From contig NZ_JABEQE010000001.1 of assembly GCF_014174375.1 (NCBI RefSeq), positions 1-64,000 of the forward strand: a DNA stretch of 64,000 bases, in the 5' to 3' direction. The stretch is from Gluconacetobacter asukensis. Its GTDB lineage: Bacteria > Pseudomonadota > Alphaproteobacteria > Acetobacterales > Acetobacteraceae. The translations under genes were made by a program, and so were the position numbers. How positions within the stretch are numbered: position 1 is the stretch's first letter; every line of letters begins with the position of its first letter. Shown piece by piece: positions 17,052-25,955 of this stretch. The notes beneath the pieces are model-generated. The model was not told the origin of the DNA, searched no databases, and saw nothing but the letters and a program-made list of their open reading frames with translations.

Positions 17052-18824
17052 TCAGGCCGTCGCCAGCACCTTGCGCATGATCTTGCCCGATCGCGTCGTC
17101 GGAAGCTGCTGCACGAACAGCACGTCCTTCAGCCCCACCCATCGGCCCATGGCGCGCCCGACCCGTTCCACAATCTCGGCCGTCCAGCCTGGCTGTACCG
17201 GCCACGAGGCAGGCACGACATAGGCAACCGGCCTCTGCCCCCGCAACCCGTCGGAGACAGCCGCCACGGCGCAGCCATGCACGGCAGGATGGCCGGCAAT
17301 GATCTTCTCGATCTGGACGCCGGAGACCCGCCGCCCGGCCACCTTGATGACATCGTCCGATCGCCCCAGCATATGCACGGCCTGATCGTCCGTGATCAGC
17401 CCTTCATCGAACGTGCGGTAACAGGCCCCATCATCCGCCAGATACGGGGTCGGCGGCCGAAGTGCTCCCTCTTTCCAGATCCCGGCGAGGCAACCCGGCG
17501 GAAGCGGCAGCGCCAGCAGGATTTCCCCACTCTGCCCGCCCTCGACCGGCGGGCGGACACGCGGCGAAAAACCGGGCGCGGGCCGCCCGATATCCTCCAT
17601 GAGGGCCGGAGGGGCGCCCTCGGCCAGTCCAAAGAAATGCGCGGTGATGCTCCACCCGGTTTCAGTCTGCCACCAGTGATTCACCACCGGCCGGCGGAAA
17701 GACGACCGCGCCCAGTCCAGCAACGCCGGATCGGCATATTCCCCGGCGACAAAGACCCGCTTCAACGCGGACAGATCATGGCCGGACAGGTCCGCCCCAC
17801 CCTGGCGCATCACGCGCAACTGCGTCGGCGTGGTGAACAGGCACCGGACATCATGCGCGGCGCACAGCCCTTGGATCACGGCAGCAGAGGGGCACCCTTC
17901 CACGATAACGCTGGTGCCCCCACTCAGCAGAGGCGCGTAGACACCATAGGAATGCCCGACCACCCAGCCGAGATCCGACGTGGTGAAGAAGCAATCGCCC
18001 GGCCCGCAGCCATAGATCAGTTCCATCGACAGGCTCAGCGCCACCGCATGGCCGCCATTGTCGCGGACGATCCCCTTGGGCGTTCCCGTCGTGCCGGATG
18101 TATGGAGAATATAGAGCGGGTCCTCGGCCCGCACCGGCACCGGGGCCACGGGCACGTGCCGCTCCAGCGCATGAAAATCATGATCCCGCGCCGGCTCGGC
18201 CCGCATCGGGCAGGCCGCGCGCTGCACGATGACGCAGCCATCGGGCACATGCCCGGCTCCGGCCAGCGCCTCGTCCAGCGTCGTCCGCACAGGCACGGCG
18301 GTCCGCCCCTGAAAACTGCAACTGGCCACGACGAGGATCTTCGGCGTCACGTCATCGATCCGCCGCGCCAGTTCCGCCGCCGCATAGCCGGCGAAGACCA
18401 CGACATGCACCGCGCCGATCCGTGCACAGGCCAGCATCGCAATCGCGGTTTCCACCATGCAGGGCGCCGCGATCAGAACCCGATCCCCCTTGCCGACACC
18501 CAGCGCGCGCAGGCCGCCCGCAAACCCCGCGACCCGGCGCCGAAGCGTGGCATAAGACAGGATCTGTGTCTCCTGCGTCGCGCAGGAATGCCAGACCAGG
18601 GCGGGCTGCTCCCCGCGTCCGGCCGCGACATGCCGGTCCACCGCATTGTGGCAGCTATTGAGCGTGCCGCCGGCAAACCAGTCATGCCACCCGTCCGCAC
18701 GGGGCCGGCAGGCGGTCACGGGCGCCCGCTCCCACGCAATGCGCCGCGCCGCTTCCAGCCAGAACCCGTCAGGATCGGTCGCGGCCGCGTCCCGCATGGC
18801 GTCATATGTTATCCACGGGAGCAT
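17052..18824 (-). CDS. Acyl-CoA synthetase, PrpE/Acs-like, at the end of the Nit1C cluster
   Basis: A 590-residue AMP-forming ligase. The P-loop is HTSGTTGTPKGIV and is followed by RDNGGHAVALSLSMELIYG and SDLGWVVGHSYGVYAPLL, a run typical of propionyl-CoA synthetases. The A8 hinge region is GRSDDVIKVAGRRVSG and the catalytic C-terminal Lys lies in PTTRSGKIMRKVL. It is about 40 residues shorter than PrpE, so the acid substrate is uncertain. GAGGAGA precedes the ATG at 18824. It starts 14 bases after nitH and so is probably co-transcribed; such a ligase is not among the core Nit1C genes. Confidence 0.85.
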   Translation of the reverse strand: MLPWITYDAMRDAAATDPDGFWLEAARRIAWERAPVTACRPRADGWHDWFAGGTLNSCHNAVDRHVAAGRGEQPALVWHSCATQETQILSYATLRRRVAGFAGGLRALGVGKGDRVLIAAPCMVETAIAMLACARIGAVHVVVFAGYAAAELARRIDDVTPKILVVASCSFQGRTAVPVRTTLDEALAGAGHVPDGCVIVQRAACPMRAEPARDHDFHALERHVPVAPVPVRAEDPLYILHTSGTTGTPKGIVRDNGGHAVALSLSMELIYGCGPGDCFFTTSDLGWVVGHSYGVYAPLLSGGTSVIVEGCPSAAVIQGLCAAHDVRCLFTTPTQLRVMRQGGADLSGHDLSALKRVFVAGEYADPALLDWARSSFRRPVVNHWWQTETGWSITAHFFGLAEGAPPALMEDIGRPAPGFSPRVRPPVEGGQSGEILLALPLPPGCLAGIWKEGALRPPTPYLADDGACYRTFDEGLITDDQAVHMLGRSDDVIKVAGRRVSGVQIEKIIAGHPAVHGCAVAAVSDGLRGQRPVAYVVPASWPVQPGWTAEIVERVGRAMGRWVGLKDVLFVQQLPTTRSGKIMRKVLATA

Positions 18825-18837
18825 GGCGCGTCTCCTC

Positions 18838-20085
18838 TCAGGCGATGGGGATCTCTTTGCCGGTGATCTGTCCGGCAAGCCACGCGGCATCACGCGAAAT
18901 GCCGGAAAACCGGCCAGACCCCCAGGTGTGCAGCCACGGCAGGCCCAGGAAGTAGAAGCCCGGCGCACCGGTCACGCCCCGATCCCACACCGGCTTCGTG
19001 GCCCCATTGAAGACCGGCACGTCGATCCAGCGATAATCCGGCCGGAACCCGATGCACCACAGGATGGCGGTAATCCCGGCGGCTTTCAGGTCCAGCGGCG
19101 CATTCTCCGCAGCAGGCTCCCACACCGGCACATACGGGGCCTCGGTCGGCGCCTCGATCCCCGCCCGCGCGATATGCGCGTCAATGGATGCCTTGATGTC
19201 GGCATTGGTCCTGTCGGCATCGTCCAGATTTTCCCGCAAATCGGGCAGGAAAAACGCGACCTCGTCACGAATGGTCTCCAGCGTACCGTGCAGGCCCACC
19301 CCGTCCTTCGCGAACTGCCGCAGATCCAGATCATGCCCGCCATTGCGACCGGTGACGTAATGGTTGGTCTTGTCGCGCGCCCCATCCCGCAACGGGTGCC
19401 TGTCCACCGTCAGGTCGTAGAACTTCATATCCGCCAGCCAGTCCACCACATCCCGCCCGCGATAGAAGCGCGAGACACGCGGCGCGCTGCCGACGCACAG
19501 ATGTACCTTGCGGCCTTCCAGATGCAGGTCCTCGACGATCTGCGCGCCGGACTGCCCGCTGCCCACCACCAGCACCGCCCCCTCGGGCAGTTGCGCGGCA
19601 TTGCGGTAATCCTGCGAATGAATCTGGACAATCGCGGGATCGATCGCACCGGCATAGCCGGGGATCACGGCGTCATGATAGGCGCCGGAGGCAATGACGA
19701 CGTGCCGCGCATGCCAGATTTCATCATTGGTCACCACACGATACCCGCCCGCTTCATGACGGGTAACGGAGGTCACGCGCGTATGCTCACGCAGCGGCGG
19801 CGCAAAAGAGTCCCGGAAAGACCGCACATAATCGACGATCTCGCCCTTCACCATGAAGCCATGCGGATCATCCCCCGCATAGGGGTGGCCCGGCAGCCGG
19901 CACTGCCAGTTCGGCGTGACGAGGCAGAAATTGTCCCAGCGTTCGTCCTCCCAGGAATGGCAGGCCGTTCCCGCCTCCAGCACCACATGCGCCACGCCCT
20001 CGCGGCAGAGATACCAGCTCAGGGAAAGACCGGCCTGCCCCCCACCGACAATGACGACGGGAATGGTTTTTTCATTCTGTGACAT
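18838..20085 (-). CDS. nitH: Nit1C flavin-dependent oxidoreductase (MSMEG_0569 family)
   Basis: A 415-residue FAD enzyme related to flavin-containing monooxygenases. The N-terminal dinucleotide fold is VVIVGGGQAGLSLSWYL and a second NADPH-type fold is VLVVGSGQSGAQIVEDLHL in the middle. PDYRWIDVPVFNG and FYFLGLPWLHTWGS lie near the C-terminus and match the MSMEG_0569 group as I know it. The substrate is unknown; an oxidative step on the cluster product is expected. The start at 20085 lacks a strong ribosome-binding site. Confidence 0.88.
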   Translation of the reverse strand: MSQNEKTIPVVIVGGGQAGLSLSWYLCREGVAHVVLEAGTACHSWEDERWDNFCLVTPNWQCRLPGHPYAGDDPHGFMVKGEIVDYVRSFRDSFAPPLREHTRVTSVTRHEAGGYRVVTNDEIWHARHVVIASGAYHDAVIPGYAGAIDPAIVQIHSQDYRNAAQLPEGAVLVVGSGQSGAQIVEDLHLEGRKVHLCVGSAPRVSRFYRGRDVVDWLADMKFYDLTVDRHPLRDGARDKTNHYVTGRNGGHDLDLRQFAKDGVGLHGTLETIRDEVAFFLPDLRENLDDADRTNADIKASIDAHIARAGIEAPTEAPYVPVWEPAAENAPLDLKAAGITAILWCIGFRPDYRWIDVPVFNGATKPVWDRGVTGAPGFYFLGLPWLHTWGSGRFSGISRDAAWLAGQITGKEIPIA

Positions 20086-20107
20086 AAGGATATTCCGCAA
20101 AGGGATT

Positions 20108-20392
20108 TCAGTGGAACGACAGGACACGCACCCGCGCGCCCCCTGAATCGGCAAAACGCCCGCACATTTCGCGAATCACCTGCAACTGGCCGAGCGCGCG
20201 ACTGCACGCAAACCCGTACCGGGCCTGCACCCGCGCACTGGCCTCCGTCAGGGCCGCCTCCGCCCGGGCGAGGAAATCCGCGACCGGATACTCCGTCCCG
20301 ACCACAAGGTGATCGCGCACGACCAGAGACGGCGAATAACAGTCGCTCTCCGTCTCGTCCGGCCATCGGACACGAAAGATCATTTCAGGCAT
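20108..20392 (-). CDS. nitG: Nit1C small protein (MSMEG_0570 nitrogen starvation family)
   Basis: 94 residues, soluble, starting MPEMIFRVRWPDETESDCYSP. This matches the small MSMEG_0570-type proteins always found in Nit1C clusters, annotated as nitrogen starvation response proteins. The molecular function is unknown. The start overlaps the glycosyltransferase gene by eight bases. A second Met (MIFRVRW) three codons on is also possible. Confidence 0.85.
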   Translation of the reverse strand: MPEMIFRVRWPDETESDCYSPSLVVRDHLVVGTEYPVADFLARAEAALTEASARVQARYGFACSRALGQLQVIREMCGRFADSGGARVRVLSFH

Positions 20393-21554
20393 GGATCGAA
20401 CGCTCCTGAAGCGCACTGGACCCGGGCAGCGCCGCCAGGCGCCGGTATGCGGGAATGTGCCGCGCGGCGACGCCGTGCCAGCAGAAGCGGCGCGCAACCG
20501 CGGGGCCGATGGCCCGGAAACGCTCGCGCCCGCCGGGGCTCAGCGCGTCGTGCAGGGCACGGATAAGGGTGTCGGGCCGGTGCGGCACACACCACAGGGC
20601 CTCATCACCACGCAGATGCTCGGTAAAGGGCGCTGCGTCGGGCACGATGATCGGCGTGCCGCAGGCCAGCGCCTCGACCGGGCACAGCCCGAACCCTTCG
20701 CTGCGCGAGGGATAGGCCAGCACCGCCGCCTGCCGGTAGAAGGCCGCCATGTCGGCATCCGCCACTGGCCCCGTCACCGTCACGGCCTCCGCCTGCCCGC
20801 TGGCCGCCAGACGATCCGCAAAAGCCGCGCGATAATCGGAATGATCCAGCAGCGACGCACCGCCGGCGATGACAAGATGCACATCCGGGCGCACCGCGCG
20901 CAGGCGCAGAAAGGCCTCCAGCAGGGCAAGCGTATTCTTCCGCCGCTCGATCCCGCCGACCGACAGAATCAGATGCCGCTCCGGCGGCAGCCCATGGCGC
21001 GCCCGCAACGAACCGTCCCGCTCACCCTCATCGGGCAAAAACCGCAGCGAATCGACCCCATTGCCGACAACCGGCGCTACACGCCCCCATTCCGCAAGCA
21101 GGGTGCTTTCCCACAGCGCGCTGACGGTCAACAGCTCCGCCGCCGCCCGCAGCCCCCGCGCCTGACGCATCGCCAGACCGGGATCGGAAAAATGGTCGAG
21201 ATGATGAACGGTGCGCGCAAAACCGGGAATGCACCCTTCCGCCACCAGATCCGCCAGCGCATTGGCACTGATCGGGTCCTGGGCATGGAATACATCGTAC
21301 CGCGCCCCCCGCAGCGCCTCACGCATGGCGCCATAATGCAGCTCGACCCGCGCGGAAAGATCGCGCACCTCCGGCACCGCAATGCAGCGCACGTCACAAC
21401 GCGGCGCGCGGAAGAAACCCGCCCCGCCGGCATCGGGCGCGATCAGCGTTGCCTCATGCCCGGCGTCGCACAGCGCCTCGGCCAGCGCCATGCCATGCAC
21501 CACGCCCCCGCGCGGGTTGGTCGAATGGGTGAGGATAGCAATGGAAAGCGTCAT
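20385..21554 (-). CDS. Nit1C glycosyltransferase (MSMEG_0565 family, GT4-like)
   Basis: A 389-residue GT-B fold glycosyltransferase. The N-terminus MTLSIAILTHSTNPRGGVVHG is the acceptor domain with a Gly-Gly loop, HHLDHF carries family-typical His, and EGFGLCPVEALACGTPII is the donor-binding E-x7-E motif. Homologues of this type accompany Nit1C clusters in actinobacteria and some proteobacteria. The start overlaps nitF as ATGA, so it belongs to the same transcript. A sugar-modified end product is suggested but unproven. Confidence 0.87.
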   Translation of the reverse strand: MTLSIAILTHSTNPRGGVVHGMALAEALCDAGHEATLIAPDAGGAGFFRAPRCDVRCIAVPEVRDLSARVELHYGAMREALRGARYDVFHAQDPISANALADLVAEGCIPGFARTVHHLDHFSDPGLAMRQARGLRAAAELLTVSALWESTLLAEWGRVAPVVGNGVDSLRFLPDEGERDGSLRARHGLPPERHLILSVGGIERRKNTLALLEAFLRLRAVRPDVHLVIAGGASLLDHSDYRAAFADRLAASGQAEAVTVTGPVADADMAAFYRQAAVLAYPSRSEGFGLCPVEALACGTPIIVPDAAPFTEHLRGDEALWCVPHRPDTLIRALHDALSPGGRERFRAIGPAVARRFCWHGVAARHIPAYRRLAALPGSSALQERSIHA

Positions 21555-22522
21555 GGCGCACACCCGATCAGCGGCCCGTGCCCCAGATCCCAGAACGTCT
21601 CGCGCGCCCCATCCCACAGCGCATCCAGCCTCCCCGATCCGTCACAGGAGCCGATGATGGCGGCGGCAATGCCCCGCGCCCGGAACCGGGCAAGAACGGC
21701 CTCCGCATCCGCCGGCCGCGCGGTCAGAAGATAACCATAGCTGGGAAAGGCCCCGAGCCAGCGCTCCAGAGGCGCCCCCTCCGGCCGGGGAATGGCCTCC
21801 AGATCGATCGTGATCCCGATCCGCGAGCATTCCGCCAGCATCAGGGCGGTGCCGAGAATCCCCGCCATGCTGATATCCTTGCCCGCCCGACTGAGCCCCG
21901 CCTCCGCGATCTCCGGCAGCAATTCCAGGTCGGCCCGCAGCCGCGCGGCATCCGCGCTCGTCCCCAGTCCGGAACTCGCATCCCAGAACGGGTGCGGATC
22001 ATGCCAGCGCCCCCGCAGGTCGATGGCCGCAACCAGCACCTCGCCCGGCCGGGCATCGAAACTGGTCAGCAGCCACCGGGCCCGCCCGAGAATGGCAACC
22101 GACAGCGAACAATGCGCGCTGCCGAGATTGGTATGCCCGCCCACAACCGGGATGCCATAGGCCCGCGCACCGTCGCGCAGCCCATGCAGGATCGGCGCGG
22201 CGCTCTCGGCGGTCTCACCCCACAGCGTATCGACAACCGCGATCGGGCGCCCGCCCATGGCCGCGATGTCGCTGGCATTGACCATGACGCCGCAATAGCC
22301 GGCGAACCACGGCATGGCGCGCACGAACCCGTCCTGAAATCCCTCACTGGCGAACAGAAGATAGCCATCCCCATCCGGAATGGCCGCGCAATCGTCACCC
22401 AGCGCACTGGCATCCCCGGCCCGATAGCCCAGGGCGGCGACCGTGCCGGCAATATCGCGTTTCGCCGCCAGCGCGCGACTGCTCCGCAACCCATGCAGCA
22501 TCCCGGCGAGGGCGCCCATCAT
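21551..22522 (-). CDS. nitF: Nit1C AIR synthase-related protein (sll0787 family)
   Basis: 323 residues with the PurM/ThiL/HypE fold: an N-terminal ATP-binding region (ALGDDCAAIPDGDGYLLFASEG), the DIAAMGGRPIAVVDTLWG segment and a C-terminal AIRS_C domain. Enzymes of this fold phosphorylate or activate carbonyl oxygens or carboxylates with ATP. I set the start at the ATG that shares one base with the nitE stop (TGATG); upstream Met codons would run far into nitE. Confidence 0.88.
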   Translation of the reverse strand: MMGALAGMLHGLRSSRALAAKRDIAGTVAALGYRAGDASALGDDCAAIPDGDGYLLFASEGFQDGFVRAMPWFAGYCGVMVNASDIAAMGGRPIAVVDTLWGETAESAAPILHGLRDGARAYGIPVVGGHTNLGSAHCSLSVAILGRARWLLTSFDARPGEVLVAAIDLRGRWHDPHPFWDASSGLGTSADAARLRADLELLPEIAEAGLSRAGKDISMAGILGTALMLAECSRIGITIDLEAIPRPEGAPLERWLGAFPSYGYLLTARPADAEAVLARFRARGIAAAIIGSCDGSGRLDALWDGARETFWDLGHGPLIGCAP

Positions 22523-23085
22523 CACGCACTCCGCCGCAGGACGGGCTGAGGACGCAGCAACCATGTCTGCGCCCGCCCATGCGCCGGATAGCGCGACAGA
22601 TCGGCCTCCATCTCATGATGCGGCAGGCCATGCAGGGTGATGGTGCCCAGGCTCCTCCAGTGCAGGCGCCGAAAGAACAGCACATTCTGCTCCTGCACCT
22701 GCGCCAGAAAGCGCCGCGCCCCGAGCCCGTGCGCGGTGCAGACCGCCATGCGGATCAACTCCGCCCCGATCCGCCCCAGCTTTCGATGCTCCGCATGCAC
22801 GGCCAGCCGCGAACCGCGCCAGAGGCCGGGCTCGGCCTCATGAATGCGCACGGCGCCGACAATCCGGTCCGGCATCCCGGCCACGCAGCACGAGGCGATG
22901 ATGGGCATGGCATGCGCATCGACCGCATCACGGTCGTCATCCGCAAAAACCCCCTGCTCCCGACAGAAGATTTCCCGCCGCACGGCATAATGGCCGGCCC
23001 GCTCCCATTTCGATCGCGCCAGACGCACGATATATTCCGTCGGGATAAAGGGGCGATCATCCACATCATCCATGGCCGGCCTCAT
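22522..23085 (-). CDS. nitE: Nit1C GNAT family N-acetyltransferase
   Basis: 187 residues with a GNAT fold. The acetyl-CoA pyrophosphate loop region is HRKLGRIGAELIRMAV (about residues 100-115), preceded by IVGAVRIHEAEPGLWRGSRLAV. REIFCREQGVFADDDRD near residue 38 is characteristic of the Nit1C acetyltransferases. The acceptor is unknown. The gene overlaps nitD by four bases (ATGA) and nitF by one, giving a tightly coupled run. Confidence 0.87.
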   Translation of the reverse strand: MRPAMDDVDDRPFIPTEYIVRLARSKWERAGHYAVRREIFCREQGVFADDDRDAVDAHAMPIIASCCVAGMPDRIVGAVRIHEAEPGLWRGSRLAVHAEHRKLGRIGAELIRMAVCTAHGLGARRFLAQVQEQNVLFFRRLHWRSLGTITLHGLPHHEMEADLSRYPAHGRAQTWLLRPQPVLRRSA

Positions 23086-24191
23086 TGCTCATACGCCGAG
23101 AGCGACGAACAGGCGCCGCACCGGCCACACCCCGCGCGGATATCGCTCGATTTCATGTTCGCTTCACGCAGCATGCGGCCCAGCGGGGCCAGGACCGATT
23201 TCATGAAATCGGACGATGGCGGCGCATGCTCTTCCAGCGGCGTGCCCGAAATCGGCACGAACGGCACCACGAACGGATAGACCCCCAGCGCAATCAGCCG
23301 CCGGGCCAGCGCCAGGATCTCTTCAGCCGTATCCCCCAGCCCGGCCAGCAGATAGGTATTCACCTGCCCGCGCCCGAAGACGGGCACCGCACTGGCAAAG
23401 GCCTCCAGATAGCGATCGACGCTGACGGTCGCCTTGCCGGGCATGATCCGTTCCCGCACCGCCTGGGTCGCGGCCTCCAGATGCATGCCCAGACTGTCCG
23501 CCCCGGCATCGCGCAGCCGCCCGAACCACGCATGGTCACGCGGAGGCTCGCACTGCACCTGAATCGGCAGATCGACCGCCGCCTTGATCGCACGGACGGA
23601 CTCCGCCAGCACGGCGGCCCCCCGATCCACGATATTGGGCGTGCCGGTCGTCAGCACCATGTCGCGCACATGGTCCAGCTCCACCGCCGCCTTCGCCACT
23701 TCGGCAAGCTGCGCCGGGCTCTTGTAGGCAATGGTGCGCCCGGCCTCCAGCGACTGGCCGATGGCACAGAACTGGCACGCTGTCCGCCGGTCGGCATAGC
23801 GGATACAGGTCTGGTGCACGGTGGTCGCCAGCGTGTCGCGCCCATGCAGCAGCGCGATCTTCCAGTAGGGAATACCCTCCGCCGTCTCCAGCCCATAAAA
23901 ACGCGGCGGTGCCGGAAAACGGATCGGGCCCAGAGCCTGCCCATCGCGTACCAGCATGCTGGTACCGTCGGCAGTCGGCACGCTCGCCTGAAAAGGCGAG
24001 CGCCGCGCATCGGCCGTATAGACCGGAACCATCACGGTCTGCCCGGCGATGGTAATCGCCTTGTGGTCCGACGGCCCCGCCCCACCCTTGCGGGCGACGC
24101 CCCCGCCCTGCTCGCCGATCTGCAACCCGAAGGATTGCAGGTCGGTGATCAATTGCCGTCCGGCAACGGTGCCGATTGTGGGAACACTCAT
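23082..24191 (-). CDS. nitD: Nit1C radical SAM enzyme (MSMEG_0568 family)
   Basis: 369 residues. The cluster-binding cysteines are Cys129, Cys139 and Cys142 in a CX9CX2C arrangement ([14 protein letters not shown]), longer than the canonical CX3CX2C. A second group Cys355, Cys358, Cys361 near the C-terminus (CGRCGAC) could hold an auxiliary Fe-S cluster. LTTGTPN and VQCEPP contribute to the SAM barrel. The reaction is unknown; the neighbours suggest radical chemistry on a nitrogen-containing metabolite. It is coupled to nitC and nitE by ATGA overlaps. Confidence 0.9.
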   Translation of the reverse strand: MSVPTIGTVAGRQLITDLQSFGLQIGEQGGGVARKGGAGPSDHKAITIAGQTVMVPVYTADARRSPFQASVPTADGTSMLVRDGQALGPIRFPAPPRFYGLETAEGIPYWKIALLHGRDTLATTVHQTCIRYADRRTACQFCAIGQSLEAGRTIAYKSPAQLAEVAKAAVELDHVRDMVLTTGTPNIVDRGAAVLAESVRAIKAAVDLPIQVQCEPPRDHAWFGRLRDAGADSLGMHLEAATQAVRERIMPGKATVSVDRYLEAFASAVPVFGRGQVNTYLLAGLGDTAEEILALARRLIALGVYPFVVPFVPISGTPLEEHAPPSSDFMKSVLAPLGRMLREANMKSSDIRAGCGRCGACSSLSAYEQ

Positions 24192-25156
24192 GGCAGAATC
24201 TCCATCCCACCCAATTCCGCACCCGGGCCATACGCATGCACGGTGCGGGCCGGGCGCCGATCGACCAGAAGGCTGAGCAGTTCGGGCCGCGCATAATGGC
24301 CCACCGAGTCCATCATCCGCTTGCGCTTGGTGATCAGCGCGAAATCCAGATCGGCGATCACCATCCCCTCGCCCTCGGTCAGAGGCGTGCCGAGCAGCTT
24401 GCCTTCCGGCGAGACAATGGCAGTGAAACAGCCACCCCGCAGCGGGCCTTCCAGCGCCGGATCGCCCGCAACCTGGCTGATCTGCTCATCGGTCAGCCAG
24501 CCGGTGGCATTGACGACGAAACAGCCGGATTCCAGCGCATGATGCCGGATCGTGACCTCCATCTGGTCGGCAAAGATCTGCCCGACCAGCGATCCCGGAA
24601 ACTGCGCGCAGTGGATTTCCTCGTGCTGCGTCATCAGCGCGTAGCGCGCCAGCGGATTGTAATGCTCCCAGCAGGCCAGCGCCCCGATGCGCCCCACCGC
24701 ACTGTCCACCACTTTCAGCCCCGCGCCATCGCCCTGCCCCCAGACCATGCGCTCGTGATAGGTCGGGGTGATCTTGCGGCGCCGGAGCAGGATCTCGCCC
24801 GTGGCATCGAAGATGATCTGCGTGTTGTAAAGCGTGCCATGATCGCGCTCGTTCACGCCCAGCACGACCACCATCCCGGTCTCGCGCGCGGCCTCGGCCA
24901 CCATGCCGGTCACCGGACCCGGAATGACGACCGCGCGTTCGTAAAGCGCCAGATGCTCGCCGCCGAAACGAAAGGCCGGCTGGATGAACGAGAAATAGGG
25001 ATAATAAGGCACGAAGGTTTCAGGAAAGACCGCCAGATTCACGCCCCGTTCCGCGGCGTCGCGAATGCTCTGGCAGACTTTCCGCGCGGTCCCCGATCCG
25101 TCATCGCCCAGAACAGGCGAAATCTGGATGGCCGCCGCACGAACGATGCGTGACAT
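24188..25156 (-). CDS. nitC: Nit1C nitrilase (Nit6803-type)
   Basis: A 322-residue carbon-nitrogen hydrolase of nitrilase branch 1. The catalytic triad is visible: Glu46 (FPETFVP), Lys128 ([16 protein letters not shown]) and Cys162 ([11 protein letters not shown]). The family hydrolyses nitriles to carboxylic acid and ammonia; Synechocystis Nit6803 prefers dinitriles such as fumarodinitrile. In cyanotrophic pseudomonads the nitC gene of this cluster is needed for growth on cyanide as nitrogen source, so cyanide or an organic nitrile is the likely substrate here. Confidence 0.93.
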   Translation of the reverse strand: MSRIVRAAAIQISPVLGDDGSGTARKVCQSIRDAAERGVNLAVFPETFVPYYPYFSFIQPAFRFGGEHLALYERAVVIPGPVTGMVAEAARETGMVVVLGVNERDHGTLYNTQIIFDATGEILLRRRKITPTYHERMVWGQGDGAGLKVVDSAVGRIGALACWEHYNPLARYALMTQHEEIHCAQFPGSLVGQIFADQMEVTIRHHALESGCFVVNATGWLTDEQISQVAGDPALEGPLRGGCFTAIVSPEGKLLGTPLTEGEGMVIADLDFALITKRKRMMDSVGHYARPELLSLLVDRRPARTVHAYGPGAELGGMEILP

Positions 25157-25184
25157 GAAGGCTGTCCTTCCCGCAATCGGATGC

Positions 25185-25667
25185 TCAGAGCGTCCAGGTA
25201 TCCAGAATGAAGGCGTTATCCCGCCGGTGCAGCAGCACCAGATCCAGCACGTCCTGCGGATTGATGGGCGTGATCCCCGGAATCAGCGACGGCTCGCCAT
25301 GGCCATACAGCGCCTGGAGCGCGAACCGGCAGGCATAGACCTTGCCGCCTTCCTCGATGATTTTCGAAATCTGCTTGTTGCAGTTCATATGGCCGGGAAA
25401 GGCTTCATCCCCCAGACGCGGAAAGCCACGCTGGATGCCAAGCGTCACACCGGGCCCATAAAGCAGGACGGAGGTCTCGAACCCCTTCCGGATCAGCCGC
25501 GTCGCCTGCAAGAGATTGACGAACCCGATCGAGCCCTCGAACGCAACGGTATGGAAGGTCACCAGCGCCTTCTCACCCGGATTGGCTTTGACGTCCTCGA
25601 AAACCTTGTTTTCGTAATCGACGAAGATATCGCCATCCTTATGGGGGGCGTGTTCGACTTTCGGCAT
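25185..25667 (-). CDS. nitB: Nit1C first protein (MSMEG_0572/Sll0783 nitrogen starvation family)
   Basis: 160 residues, soluble, related to DsrE-like or flavodoxin-like small proteins, with the family's typical [20 protein letters not shown] and [19 protein letters not shown]. Sll0783 is induced by nitrogen starvation in Synechocystis; its biochemical role is unknown. The start at 25667 is chosen because GGGAGA stands about six bases upstream. It is the first gene of the cluster and its promoter region carries CATACAAT boxes. Confidence 0.9.
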   Translation of the reverse strand: MPKVEHAPHKDGDIFVDYENKVFEDVKANPGEKALVTFHTVAFEGSIGFVNLLQATRLIRKGFETSVLLYGPGVTLGIQRGFPRLGDEAFPGHMNCNKQISKIIEEGGKVYACRFALQALYGHGEPSLIPGITPINPQDVLDLVLLHRRDNAFILDTWTL

Positions 25668-25761
25668 GATGGATCTCCCGTATGGATCACTATCCGGCGG
25701 CACAAGGCAGGCCGCCCTGACGGGAGAAGTCGTGGCATGGGATCAGGCGGGAGGTAAAATT

Positions 25762-25839
25762 TTGTATGTATCTCGCCTTCAATACAATGAAGACAATCAC
25801 CCCGACGCACCCCACAGCGCCGATTTCAATTCCATACAA
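25762..25839 (-). promoter_or_regulatory. Putative MocR boxes upstream of nitB
   Basis: Three copies of the hexamer ATACAA: TTGTAT at 25762-25767 facing ATACAA at 25782-25787 (20 bases centre to centre), and ATACAA at 25834-25839 within TCCATACAATA. They lie 95-170 bases upstream of the nitB start. The 11-base TCCATACAATA recurs exactly upstream of the MocR gene. MocR proteins such as GabR bind short repeated boxes of this kind, so operator function is a reasonable inference. Confidence 0.55.
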
Positions 25840-25955
25840 TATGATATCCGGCAGGGTACAATAGGCTCCCTCCCTCACAACCCATTGTTATACCTCACTT
25901 TATAAATCACGAACTCGTGAACGCCCTGCACCTTTATCTGATACCGGTCGGCCTC

